A stretch of 64,000 bases of DNA from Tumebacillus sp. BK434 (lineage in GTDB: Bacteria; Bacillota; Bacilli; Tumebacillales; Tumebacillaceae), in the NCBI RefSeq assembly GCF_004340785.1, contig NZ_SLXS01000002.1, forward strand, positions 744,001 to 808,000, read 5' to 3'. The notes beneath the pieces are model-generated. The model was given only the letters and a program-made list of their open reading frames with translations, had not been told where the DNA came from and ran no database searches. A program made the translations under genes and the position numbers. Positions within the stretch are counted from its first letter, which is position 1; every line of letters starts with the position of its first letter. This document shows, piece after piece, positions 24,622-32,756 of the stretch.

Positions 24622-25761
24622 ATGAAAAAACAATGGTACGGAGCGCTGGGTGCAACGCTTGCGCTCGGATTGGCGCTGTCTGCAGCGGCACCGGTGCAGG
24701 CTGCGTCTGTCACCTATGTCGAGCAAGGCAAAGACAGCATTCTGGTCAAAGTGAAGCATGGCAAAAATGCGGACCAGATCGCAGCCAAAGCGGGCGTGCA
24801 AAAAGGCAAGCGGCTCGGCAAGAGCGACTGGCACGTCTTTCAAGTACCGGCGGGCAAGCTCTCGTTCTGGCTGGACAAGCTGAAGCAAAACGGAGATGTG
24901 GAACTGGTGGAAGCCGATCAGGAAGTGAGCATCCTGACGACGACGCCGAACGACCCGAATTTTAGCAGCCAGTGGTATCTCAATAAAATTCAAGCCCCGC
25001 AGGCGTGGGACTTCACGCAGGGCTCGTCGATGCGCAAGATCGCGATCCTCGACACCGGAGTGGACGTGGATCATCCCGATCTGATCGGGAAGGTCCTGAC
25101 CGGCTATGACTTTGTCAACGGCGACACCAATGCGGATGACGACCAAGGGCATGGCACGGCGGTGGCCGGTGTGGCGGCTGCGTACGGCAACAACAGTATC
25201 GGTACGGCCGGCGTGGACTGGAACGCGAAGATCTTGCCGGTCAAAGTGCTGAACGCATCCGGCTCCGGCACCACGTCGAACATCATCAACGGCATCTACT
25301 ACGCGGCCGATCAGGGAGCGAACGTGATCAACCTGTCGCTGGCCGGCGGCAGCTATTCGTCGGCGATGCAAGCGGCAATCAACTATGCCTATAACGCAGG
25401 CGCGATCATTGTCGCGGCGGCGGACGACTATGCCAACCCGTCGTATCCGGCCGGGTATGCCAACGTGGTTGGCGTGACGGCGACCTCGTCCACAGACGTT
25501 CCGTCGATCAACGCCAGCTACATCGACATCGGCGCGCCGGGCATCAACATCACCACGACCAAGATGGGCGGCGGGATCGCGACCTATTCTGGCGCTTCCT
25601 ACTCGGCCGCGATCGTCTCCGGCGTGATGACGCTCGGCTGGTCGTGCAACCTCTCCTACAGCAACACGACCGTGCAAAACCGCGTCCTGACCCAGGTCGA
25701 CCCGATCGCAGGCGCTGCGTTTGGCCGTGTCAACGCATTCAAAACGGTATACGGATTCTAA
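24622..25761 (+). CDS. Secreted subtilase 2 with altered oxyanion hole (S8-like), 379 aa
   Basis: ATG 24622 follows GGGAGGAAG. The signal peptide ends near PVQAA (residue 28) and a propeptide spans about 30-105. Asp144 (AILDTGVD) and His177 (GHGTAVAG) are present, and Ser326 remains in SGASYSAA, where the canonical motif is SGTSMA. At the oxyanion position the usual AAAGN has become AAADD, putting Asp269 where Asn is expected. The Asn side chain stabilises the tetrahedral intermediate, so activity should be strongly reduced. The gene is followed 23 bases later by a catalytically dead paralogue, with no terminator between, so both are made from one transcript. Confidence 0.85.
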   Translation: MKKQWYGALGATLALGLALSAAAPVQAASVTYVEQGKDSILVKVKHGKNADQIAAKAGVQKGKRLGKSDWHVFQVPAGKLSFWLDKLKQNGDVELVEADQEVSILTTTPNDPNFSSQWYLNKIQAPQAWDFTQGSSMRKIAILDTGVDVDHPDLIGKVLTGYDFVNGDTNADDDQGHGTAVAGVAAAYGNNSIGTAGVDWNAKILPVKVLNASGSGTTSNIINGIYYAADQGANVINLSLAGGSYSSAMQAAINYAYNAGAIIVAAADDYANPSYPAGYANVVGVTATSSTDVPSINASYIDIGAPGINITTTKMGGGIATYSGASYSAAIVSGVMTLGWSCNLSYSNTTVQNRVLTQVDPIAGAAFGRVNAFKTVYGF

Positions 25762-25784
25762 ACTGAACCAGGAGGAGAGCGAAG

Positions 25785-26930
25785 ATGTTGAAAAACAAAA
25801 TGACCCAAACGTTGCTTGCGCTGGCGGTGTTGTCGTCAGCAGCCGTCTTTACGACGGCTCCGGTGCAGGCGGAGGAAGAGGAGAAAGTCATCTATGCGGA
25901 TGACCGCTTGATCGTACAGATCGAAGATGGTATCAATCCAAAAGAGGTGGCGGCCGAGTACGGCATCGAAACGGTGCAGCCGCTCGGGGAAGGCGTGGAG
26001 AACTGGCACATCTTCTATGTAAAGCCGGGGGAAGTTGATTACTGGCTGGACAAGCTTCGCGACGCCAAGTACATCAAGCTGATCGAGCGCGACATCAAGA
26101 TCTTCCCGAAATTGTTGTATCCCGACCCGGAATATAAATATCAATGGCACCAGGAGTTTATCGGCGCCGACAAGCTCTGGAAATACGACCATACGTATCG
26201 CACGATCGCCTTTATCGACAGCGGGGTGGACTACAGCCACGCCGACCTGAGGAGCAGAATCATACCGGGGTACGACTTTGTCAACCGCGACACGATCGCC
26301 GACGACGAGTTGGGCAGCGGCACGCACGTCGCGGGGATCGCAGCCGCCGCGCACAACTTTACCGGCGGCAAAGGGGTCGATGCCAGCGCCTACATCATGC
26401 CGCTGAAAGTGTTGGACAAGGACGGGTCCACCTATACGTCGACGATCACCGAGGCGATCTATTGGGCGGCAAATCACGGGGCGCATGTGATCAGCATCAC
26501 GCCGGGCACGACGACCGGGCGCACGTCCTCCATGGAGTCGGCCGTCAACTACGCCTGGCAAAAGGGCAGCTTCCTCGTCGCCAACGCCGGCAACAACAGC
26601 AGCTCGACGCCGCGCTATCCGGCCGCCTATGCCAACGTCTTCTCCGTGGCTGCGACCGACCCGGACGACAAGATCTGGTACCGCAGCAACCGCGGGCTGT
26701 GGGTGGACCTCGCAGCGCCCGGCACGTACATCTACTCGACAAGGCTTGGCGGTGGCATGGAGCACAAAACTGGAACGGAACAGGCCGCAGCGGTGACGGC
26801 AGGCGCGGCCTCGCTGCTCTGGCAAGGCAACATGAGCAACCTGCAAGTGCGTAACAAGCTGATCGAACTGGCCATCCCGATCCCGTACACCGGCACCTAT
26901 TGGGAATACGGGCGTCTCAACCTGATCTAA
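25785..26930 (+). CDS. Secreted subtilisin-like pseudoprotease 3, 381 aa
   Basis: The S8 fold is clear throughout, with a signal peptide ending near PVQAE (residue 30), a propeptide and a mature domain. Asp145 is kept (AFIDSGVD) and the oxyanion Asn270 is kept (ANAGN). The catalytic His is Ser178, because GHGTHVAG has become GSGTHVAG. The catalytic Ser is Glu332, because GTSMA has become GTEQA. Both changes are ordinary missense codons (AGC, GAA) in an otherwise intact frame with good ribosome-binding site. The protein is therefore expected to be made and exported but unable to cleave. It shares an operon with subtilase 2. A binding, chaperone, inhibitor or decoy role is possible. Confidence 0.88.
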   Translation: MLKNKMTQTLLALAVLSSAAVFTTAPVQAEEEEKVIYADDRLIVQIEDGINPKEVAAEYGIETVQPLGEGVENWHIFYVKPGEVDYWLDKLRDAKYIKLIERDIKIFPKLLYPDPEYKYQWHQEFIGADKLWKYDHTYRTIAFIDSGVDYSHADLRSRIIPGYDFVNRDTIADDELGSGTHVAGIAAAAHNFTGGKGVDASAYIMPLKVLDKDGSTYTSTITEAIYWAANHGAHVISITPGTTTGRTSSMESAVNYAWQKGSFLVANAGNNSSSTPRYPAAYANVFSVAATDPDDKIWYRSNRGLWVDLAAPGTYIYSTRLGGGMEHKTGTEQAAAVTAGAASLLWQGNMSNLQVRNKLIELAIPIPYTGTYWEYGRLNLI

Positions 26931-26966
26931 CCGCTGCGTCGGGTGCGATAAATCGCAAGATCTGAC

Positions 26967-26997
26967 AAACACCCCTTGTTCCAGGGGTGTTTTTTTA
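26967..26997 (+). terminator. Terminator after subtilase 2-3 operon
   Basis: AAACACCCCT / AGGGGTGTTT followed by TTTTTATTG. A small perfect hairpin (TGCGAT-AA-ATCGCA) precedes it at 26944-26957. Confidence 0.9.
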
Positions 26998-27183
26998 TTG
27001 TGTTTTTTAGTATTTTAAAAATTAAACATAAAATTATGGGATTCGGAAGAATCTACTAACAAAAATTGTCGTTTTATAGATAAATAAATAATAAAATTCT
27101 TAGATAAGAACGAAAAACGTTGAAAACAAGCGATTTGCGAAGAAAACGGCTTCAATGGCATAGGTATTTGAATAACTCGGCAT
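26998..27183 (+). other. AT-rich intergenic stretch upstream of subtilase 4
   Basis: This part of the 337-base gap holds no gene. It is very A/T-rich against a GC-rich background, with A- and T-tracts like an UP element or regulator-binding region. It contains an inverted repeat TTCTTA-GA-TAAGAA at 27097-27110. Confidence 0.6.
27097..27110. promoter_or_regulatory. Inverted repeat, operator candidate
   Basis: TTCTTA and TAAGAA are perfectly inverted with a two-base spacer, 74 bases upstream of the -35 box of subtilase 4. The binding protein is unknown. Confidence 0.4.
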
Positions 27184-27212
27184 TTGTATTAGTAAATAAC
27201 AACGAATACAAT
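27184..27212 (+). promoter_or_regulatory. SigA promoter of subtilase 4
   Basis: -35 TTGTAT (27184-27189), 17-base spacer, -10 TACAAT (27207-27212); predicted +1 near 27219. Confidence 0.75.
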
Positions 27213-27219
27213 GAAACCA

Positions 27220-27237
27220 GAAGGTGACAAAACCTTC
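27220..27237 (+). promoter_or_regulatory. 5'-terminal mRNA stem-loop (subtilase 4)
   Basis: GAAGGT-GACAAA-ACCTTC, a 6-bp stem and 6-base loop starting at the predicted transcript 5' end. It resembles the stabilising stem-loop of the B. subtilis aprE leader. Subtilase 5 has the same structure with another sequence. Confidence 0.65.
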
Positions 27238-27267
27238 ACACAATATAAATAAAGGGGGCCATTAAAA

Positions 27268-28458
27268 ATGGCGAAGTTCAACAAGCTTTCTGGTGCGTTC
27301 GTAGCAGTAGCTCTGACCGTATCCCTGCTGCCGGCAGCAAGCGTATCCGCTGCACAAGCGGACGTAAAACCGGCGAAAAAGATCGAAAACGTGACCGGCA
27401 CTGACCAGATCATCGTTAAGTTTGCCGCTGGCAAATCTGACGTTGCTCAAGCAGTTGCTGCAGCACACGGCGCTGACGTGAAGAAGACCCTCTCCACCGG
27501 CGCAAAAGTTCTGAAAGTAAAAGGCAAAAAAGCGGAAGACGTGCTGGCTCAGCTGCAAGCTGACGCAAGCGTTGAGTTCGCAGAACTCGACCACATCTAC
27601 ACCATCGACTATACGCCGAACGACCCGTCCTACGGTTCCCAATACCACCTGCCGAAGATCCAAGCTCCGCAAGCTTGGGACTACAACCAAGGTTCTACCG
27701 CGGTTAAAATCGCAATCGTAGACACCGGTGTTGACCTCTCGCATCCGGACCTGTCCAGCAAAATCGTTGCTGGTTACAACTTCGTAAGCGGCACCACCAA
27801 CGCGAACGACGACCACGGTCACGGCACGCACTGTGCAGGGATCGCGACCGCTTCCACCAACAACAGCACCAACGGCGCTGGCGTTGACTGGAACGCTCGC
27901 ATCATGCCGGTGAAGGTTCTGAACTCCGCTGGTTCCGGCTACACTTCCGACATCGAAGCTGGCGTGCGCTGGGCTGCTGATAACGGCGCGAAAGTTATCT
28001 CCATGTCCCTGGGCGGCGGCGCTTACTCCTCCACCTTCCAATCGGCAATCACCTACGCATGGGGCAAAGGCGCTGTCATCGTAGCTGCTGCTGGTAACAA
28101 CGGCAACACCACCGTTCAATACCCGGCGAACTACAACGACGTACTGTCCGTTGCTGCTACCACCAGCACTGACGCGAAAGCTTCCTTCTCCACCTACGGC
28201 ACTTGGGTAGACATCGCGGCACCGGGCAACGCTATCTACTCCACCGCTAAAGGCGGCGGCATGACCACCATGTCCGGCACCTCGATGGCGACTCCGGTTG
28301 TAGCAGGTGTTGCAGGTCTGGTCTGGAATCGTTTCGGCACTTCCGCTTCCCCGGCGACCATCGTCAACAAGATCACATCGACTGCTGATGCGATCGCGGG
28401 CACCGGTTCCTACTGGATCTACGGCCGCGTCAACGCTTACAAAGCGGTTACGATGTAA
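27268..28458 (+). CDS. Secreted subtilisin-like serine protease 4 (S8, thermitase-like), 396 aa
   Basis: The ribosome-binding site is AAAGGGGG. The signal peptide is about residues 1-29 (LLPAASVSAA) and the I9-type propeptide about 45-112 (QIIVKFAAGKSDVAQAVAA). The catalytic set is intact: Asp152 in AIVDTGVD, His185 in GHGTHCAG, Asn277 in AAAGNNG, Ser339 in GTSMATPVVAG. The mature part resembles thermitase/alkaline proteases. It is nearly collinear with subtilase 5, pointing to recent duplication. Compared with its neighbours it uses more codons ending in T, such as GCT and GTT, consistent with high expression. It has its own promoter, leader stem-loop and terminator. Confidence 0.93.
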   Translation: MAKFNKLSGAFVAVALTVSLLPAASVSAAQADVKPAKKIENVTGTDQIIVKFAAGKSDVAQAVAAAHGADVKKTLSTGAKVLKVKGKKAEDVLAQLQADASVEFAELDHIYTIDYTPNDPSYGSQYHLPKIQAPQAWDYNQGSTAVKIAIVDTGVDLSHPDLSSKIVAGYNFVSGTTNANDDHGHGTHCAGIATASTNNSTNGAGVDWNARIMPVKVLNSAGSGYTSDIEAGVRWAADNGAKVISMSLGGGAYSSTFQSAITYAWGKGAVIVAAAGNNGNTTVQYPANYNDVLSVAATTSTDAKASFSTYGTWVDIAAPGNAIYSTAKGGGMTTMSGTSMATPVVAGVAGLVWNRFGTSASPATIVNKITSTADAIAGTGSYWIYGRVNAYKAVTM

Positions 28459-28477
28459 TCTCCGATACTATTACAGC

Positions 28478-28515
28478 AAGAGGCTCCCTGAATTTCAGGG
28501 GGCCTCTTCTTTTTA
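28478..28515 (+). terminator. Terminator after subtilase 4
   Basis: AAGAGGCTCCCTG / CAGGGGGCCTCTT, loop AATTT, then a T-rich tract. Confidence 0.9.
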
Positions 28516-28618
28516 TAAACGAATTCGATAATTTTAAAAAAATATATGAAAAAATTAGATTTTTGGTAAAAACGGGCGGAAAAGTGTGATTACTTTCTTA
28601 TATCGGACTTCTGGTGAT

Positions 28619-28648
28619 TTGTTTTCACTGTCACTTTCACTCTATACT
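28619..28648 (+). promoter_or_regulatory. SigA promoter of subtilase 5
   Basis: -35 TTGTTT (28619-28624), 18-base spacer, -10 TATACT (28643-28648); predicted +1 near 28655. Confidence 0.65.
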
Positions 28649-28658
28649 CAACTTGTAA

Positions 28659-28676
28659 GCGGAACACGAATTCCGC
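28659..28676 (+). promoter_or_regulatory. 5'-terminal mRNA stem-loop (subtilase 5)
   Basis: GCGGAA-CACGAA-TTCCGC, again a 6-bp stem and 6-base loop a few bases from the predicted +1. All six base pairs differ or are compensated relative to the subtilase 4 stem, while the downstream AAATAAAGGGGGCCAT is shared. Confidence 0.65.
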
Positions 28677-28702
28677 GAAAACAAATAAAGGGGGCCATAA
28701 AA

Positions 28703-29896
28703 ATGGCGAAACTGAACAAAGTATCCGGCGCAATCCTGGCGATTGCAATGGGCGCAGCTCTGCTGCCGGCAGCTGGTGTATCGGCTGCACAACCGGAAGC
28801 AAAACCGGAAGTACAACCGCAAGCGGTGGCAGGTCTCTCCGACCAGATCATCGTCAAGTTCAAAGCGGGCAAATCGGACGTATCGGCAGCGGTTGCATCG
28901 AACGCTGGCGCAAACGTGAAGAAATCCCTGAAGAACGGCGACAAAGTCCTGAAAGTGAAAAACGGCAAAGCTTCGGAAGCGCTGGCAAAACTGCAAGCTG
29001 ACCCGAACGTGGAATACGCTGAGATCGACCATGTCATGTCGATCAACGTAACGCCGAATGATCCGTCCTACGCTTCCCAATACCACCTGCCGAAGATCCA
29101 AGCTCCGCAAGCTTGGGACTACCAAAAAGGTTCCACCGCGGTAAAAATCGCGATCGTAGACACCGGTGTTGACCTCACGCATCCGGACCTGTCCGGCAAA
29201 ATCATTGCGGGTTACAACTTCGTCAGCGGCAACACCAACGCGAACGATGACCAAGGTCACGGCACGCACTGCGCAGGGATCGCGACCGCTTCCACCAACA
29301 ACAGCAAAAACGGTGCTGGCGTGGACTGGAACGCTCGCATCATGCCGGTGAAGGTTCTGAACTCCGCCGGTTCTGGCTATACCTCTGACATCATCGACGG
29401 CGTCTACTGGGCAGCTGACCACGGCGCGAACGTCATCTCGATGTCTCTTGGCGGCGGCGCTTTCTCCTCCACCTTCCAAACGGCCATCAACTACGCATGG
29501 AGCAAAGGCGCTGTGATCGTAGCTGCTGCCGGCAACAACGGCAACACCGCCGTTCAATACCCGGCGAACTACTCGAACGTGCTGTCTGTCGCTGCGACCA
29601 CCAGCACCGACGCAAAAGCTTCCTTCTCCACGTACGGCACTTGGGTAGACATCGCAGCACCGGGCAACGCCATCTACTCCACCGCTCGTGGCGGCGGCAT
29701 GACCACCATGTCCGGTACTTCGATGGCGACTCCGGTCGTGGCAGGCGTGGCAGGTCTGGTCTGGGCACGCTACGGCACTTCCGCTTCCCCGGCGACCATC
29801 GTCAACAAGATCAACAGCACGGCTGACAAGATCACCGGCACCGGTTCCTACTGGATCAACGGCCGCGTCAACGCATACAAAGCGGTCACCCTGTAA
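28703..29896 (+). CDS. Secreted subtilisin-like serine protease 5 (S8, thermitase-like), 397 aa
   Basis: ATG 28703 follows AAAGGGGGCC, as in subtilase 4; longer in-frame starts precede the promoter. The signal peptide ends near GVSAA (residue 29). The propeptide spans about 46-113. The active site is complete: Asp153, His186 in GHGTHCAG, Asn278 in AAAGNNG, Ser340 in GTSMATPVVAG. Most of the mature region is identical or conservatively changed relative to subtilase 4, so the two are recent tandem paralogues. Differences concentrate in the propeptide and a few surface loops, which may shift processing or substrate preference. It has its own promoter, leader stem-loop and terminator. Confidence 0.93.
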   Translation: MAKLNKVSGAILAIAMGAALLPAAGVSAAQPEAKPEVQPQAVAGLSDQIIVKFKAGKSDVSAAVASNAGANVKKSLKNGDKVLKVKNGKASEALAKLQADPNVEYAEIDHVMSINVTPNDPSYASQYHLPKIQAPQAWDYQKGSTAVKIAIVDTGVDLTHPDLSGKIIAGYNFVSGNTNANDDQGHGTHCAGIATASTNNSKNGAGVDWNARIMPVKVLNSAGSGYTSDIIDGVYWAADHGANVISMSLGGGAFSSTFQTAINYAWSKGAVIVAAAGNNGNTAVQYPANYSNVLSVAATTSTDAKASFSTYGTWVDIAAPGNAIYSTARGGGMTTMSGTSMATPVVAGVAGLVWARYGTSASPATIVNKINSTADKITGTGSYWINGRVNAYKAVTL

Positions 29897-29918
29897 GCGA
29901 TCTGCAAGTCAGATACTG

Positions 29919-29957
29919 GCACCTCTTCCCCGCATGGGCGAAGAGGTGCTTTTTGTT
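29919..29957 (+). terminator. Terminator after subtilase 5
   Basis: GCACCTCTTC / GAAGAGGTGC followed by TTTTTGTTT. Confidence 0.9.
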
Positions 29958-30018
29958 TAATCAAGAATGAAGTAATTTTGCCAACATCTGCGTCTAATTA
30001 GGGGGAGGGGGAGTGACC

Positions 30019-30963
30019 ATGAAAGCATTGAAAATCACGGCGGCGGTGATCCTCGGTCTGCTGATCCTATCGGCTTCAATCAGCGCCTACACCTGGATCA
30101 ACCGTGAAACGCGCCAGTATGATGAGCATAAAACGTTCGCGGGAGAGAAGGTCGGCTCGGTGCAGGTGCAGACCGACAGCGCTGACCTGCATCTGCTGCC
30201 CTCAAATGATGACAGCGTACATATCGACTTTACAGGCAAAGTGATCCAAGGCGGCTTCGGCGACCATGATTACCAATTGGTTGCCGGCTTGGAAGGTGAT
30301 GTGCTGAAGGTGGAACTGCGGCGGGAAGGCAAGTTCCAGATCGGCATCTATGACGCGCGCAACGTGCGTTTCGAGGTCCGCCTGCCGGAAAAACTCTATG
30401 CACAGCTGGCGGTCACCGCAGCTTCGGCCGATTTGCAGCTCGCCGGTCTGCGCGCGGAACAAATGACGGTGCAAAGCTCCTCTGGCGACATTCAAGCGAA
30501 AGACTTGAAAGGGCAGAAGATGCAATTCATCAGTTCCTCTGGCGACCAGGTGCTGCAAAATCTGTCCGGGGAGCTGGTGCTGGAGAGCGCGTCGGGCGAT
30601 ATTGGTCTGCGCACCTGGTCGGGCAGCCAAGCGGTTGCGAAGGCGAGCTCCGGCAACCTGAGCTTGCTTGACATGTCGGGCCCAGTGCGCGCTCATGCTT
30701 CGTCGGGCGATATCCGCCTCGCGATGACCGCGCTGCAAGAAGGGCTCGACCTGCGGACAGATTCGGGCGATGTGCGGCTCGCTTTGCCGGACAGCGCCTA
30801 TTTCAAACTGCGCTTCAACACGTCGTCCGGCTCGGCGGCAGTCGATTTTCCGATGACGGTCAAAGCGCGCGACGATCACCAACTGGTGGCGGAGATCGGC
30901 GACAGCGGGCCGGAAGTGCGCATCGCAACGTCGAGCGGAGATCTGAGCATCAGCACACGCTAG
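30019..30963 (+). CDS. DUF4097 (LiaG-like) beta-helical surface protein, 314 aa
   Basis: ATG 30019 follows GGGGGAGGGGG. An N-terminal signal-anchor helix spans about residues 5-25. The rest is a repetitive beta structure in which 'SSGDI/SASGDI' recurs about every 18-20 residues (QSSSGDIQAKD, ESASGDIGLRT, HASSGDIRLAM, TDSGDVRLAL, ATSSGDLSIS). This is typical of DUF4097, found in LiaG and in PspC-linked proteins of the envelope-stress response. No liaFSR-type partner is adjacent. The protein probably sits on the outer face of the membrane. Its role is unknown. Confidence 0.8.
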   Translation: MKALKITAAVILGLLILSASISAYTWINRETRQYDEHKTFAGEKVGSVQVQTDSADLHLLPSNDDSVHIDFTGKVIQGGFGDHDYQLVAGLEGDVLKVELRREGKFQIGIYDARNVRFEVRLPEKLYAQLAVTAASADLQLAGLRAEQMTVQSSSGDIQAKDLKGQKMQFISSSGDQVLQNLSGELVLESASGDIGLRTWSGSQAVAKASSGNLSLLDMSGPVRAHASSGDIRLAMTALQEGLDLRTDSGDVRLALPDSAYFKLRFNTSSGSAAVDFPMTVKARDDHQLVAEIGDSGPEVRIATSSGDLSISTR

Positions 30964-31107
30964 CAACTGCGGCGGTCGTCATGGGCGGCCGCCTCTTTTT
31001 GCACCTGACCGCCAAAAGGCCATTTCTTCCTGCGAATCCGATAATACGCAGCAATGCATGATAGCAAAAATTCAGAAAATTGAGTATAATAAAAGCAAAG
31101 GAGGGGG

Positions 31108-31749
31108 ATGCTGTTGACGGAGAAGATCCGGGAAGCCGAATACTGCGATGTCAACTTGGAATTGAAGCGGGCAGACCTCGAGCAGTTCATGGGGAAGCTG
31201 GCGCAGAGCGGCGCCTCGATGCATTGGCGGGACGGACGGGACGGAGTGATCCTCACCGTTGCCACCCCGGTGCAGCGGCAGGAGTTCTGCTTCGCGCAAA
31301 AGGCCGGCACCTTCATCTTGACCGGCACGTATCACCTGCAGGACGCCGGGCTGATCCACGCGTTTCAATTCACCTTGATCCGAGCCAAAGGGTGTGCGGT
31401 GATCAAACATTTCACCGAAGGCCCGATCCTGATTTCCAAAATTAAAAACGGGGAGGCGCAATCGATTATGGAACTCAACGGACCACGCAAAAAAGTTGTG
31501 TACGAGAAGCCGATTCATGTGACGAGCGAAGATGTGATGCAAGCGTTCAAAAGCCGGGCGATCGCCGAGCGGATTCCGGTGTTGCGGCTGGAGCTGGACT
31601 ACGAGCTGGTCTCGCTGCAAGACGCGATGAGCGCGCAGAATCACGAGGAGATCGGCCGCGTGAAAGCACGTCTCGAAGAACTGCGGCGCGAACTGATCAT
31701 GTACGAAGTATTTCCACAAAAAATCTCTGGAGGTAAACAGCCGAAGTGA
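31108..31749 (+). CDS. Conserved-looking cytosolic protein of unknown function, 213 aa
   Basis: I do not recognise this gene. ATG 31108 is only three bases from AGGAGG; TTG 31114 (MTEKIREAEYC) has better spacing and may be the true start. A TATAAT lies at 31083-31088. The first half (about residues 10-115) alternates beta strands with Trp, Cys and Gly-rich turns (SMHWRDGRDGVILTVATP). The second half is helical and charged (EEIGRVKARLEELRRELIMYEVF). There is no signal peptide or membrane helix. A very strong terminator follows. Confidence 0.65.
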   Translation: MLLTEKIREAEYCDVNLELKRADLEQFMGKLAQSGASMHWRDGRDGVILTVATPVQRQEFCFAQKAGTFILTGTYHLQDAGLIHAFQFTLIRAKGCAVIKHFTEGPILISKIKNGEAQSIMELNGPRKKVVYEKPIHVTSEDVMQAFKSRAIAERIPVLRLELDYELVSLQDAMSAQNHEEIGRVKARLEELRRELIMYEVFPQKISGGKQPK

Positions 31750-31778
31750 TGGAGCCGACAATTGAATGCCAGCTGAAG

Positions 31779-31833
31779 AGGCGACAGGGAATGTCCGCAA
31801 CTCGTTGACGAGTAGGATCCCTGTCGCCTTTTT
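31779..31833. terminator. Extended convergent terminator
   Basis: GGCGACAGGGA pairs with TCCCTGTCGCC across an inner perfect hairpin (ACTCGT-TG-ACGAGT), followed by TTTTT. It lies between two converging genes. Confidence 0.85.
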
Positions 31834-31838
31834 GTCTG

Positions 31839-32750
31839 TCAGGCTTCGAGCTGTGCTTTCGTCTCCGCATACAGCGCGGAGATAAATTTTTTGATGTTCA
31901 GGCGGCATTTCGTCGTCCGCTCGCCTTCTTCGAGCTCCGTCATCCGCAGCCTGACTTCCTGAAACTCGAACAGGCGCGGCGCATAGTGTTCAAACGTCGG
32001 GTTGGCGTAATCGGTCAGCCCGATCGACGCGATATGCCCGAGCGCTTGCAAGATCGTTCGCCGCAGCCGTTGCTCCATCGCTTTGATCTCGCGCTGCAGC
32101 TGTTCGGCGCACGTCGTTGGGCTGTCGCTTTGCAGGACCGACTGGTACAGCTCTTTGAGTGTCGGCAGGTCGTGGGCGAGTTGATGTCCGAGCGACTCCT
32201 GGCGGCGCAGATAGTGTAAGATGCGCGCGAGGTCGGACGCGCCCGCTTCGCCGGAGATGCCGAGCCGGGAGAGCAGGTCGCTGGCGCAGGCGTCGAACGT
32301 GCGGACGGTGGTCTGCATGGCGACGGCCGGCTGTGCGGCGTCGAGGGCGGACAGCGAGCGGCGAATCGAGGTCAGGGACTGTTCCAACTGGCGGTGTTCG
32401 GCGACACGGCGCAGGACGGACAAGACTTCAAAGCGGTTGACCGGCTTGTGGATAAACGTGTCGACGCCGCTCAGGTAGGCTTCGGCGACCATTTCTTTGT
32501 TTTCGACCTGCGAGATCATCACAAACCGTCCGGCATAGCCCTGTTCACGCAGGGCGCGGATCGTTTCAATCCCGTCGCGGCCGGGCATCAGCAGGTCGAT
32601 CAACACGATGTCCGCCTCTGCCACATCGCCGATCGTGACTTGGGAGCCGCAGGCGGCGACTCCGATGATCACGCCCAGCTCTTCACTGGTGACGATCCTC
32701 TCCAGCATGCGCCTTGTCGCCGCATCATCTTCGATCAGAAAATAGCGCAT
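31839..32750 (-). CDS. glnL: GlnL (YcbB)-type response regulator, 303 aa
   Basis: The receiver domain (about residues 1-120) has the acidic pair EDD at 7-9, phospho-acceptor Asp52 in VLIDLLMPGRDG, and Lys in FIHKPVNR. The C-terminal half lacks a classical winged helix. It matches the YcbB domain, ending CRLNIKKFISALYAE with HQLAHDLPTL and IGLTDYANPTFEHYAPRLFEF before it. B. subtilis GlnL activates glutamine uptake/glutaminase genes when its kinase GlnK senses glutamine. It lies six bases after the kinase gene and downstream of a glutamine-type ABC transporter, which fits. It lacks its own promoter, so it is expressed with the kinase. Confidence 0.85.
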   Translation of the reverse strand: MRYFLIEDDAATRRMLERIVTSEELGVIIGVAACGSQVTIGDVAEADIVLIDLLMPGRDGIETIRALREQGYAGRFVMISQVENKEMVAEAYLSGVDTFIHKPVNRFEVLSVLRRVAEHRQLEQSLTSIRRSLSALDAAQPAVAMQTTVRTFDACASDLLSRLGISGEAGASDLARILHYLRRQESLGHQLAHDLPTLKELYQSVLQSDSPTTCAEQLQREIKAMEQRLRRTILQALGHIASIGLTDYANPTFEHYAPRLFEFQEVRLRMTELEEGERTTKCRLNIKKFISALYAETKAQLEA

Positions 32751-32756
32751 CGCGAG

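Noticed and set aside
23201-29896. Subtilases as the missing LanP leader peptidase for the RiPP locus
   Set aside because: They are 12 kb away with unrelated genes between and resemble general extracellular proteases; no evidence links them to the precursors.
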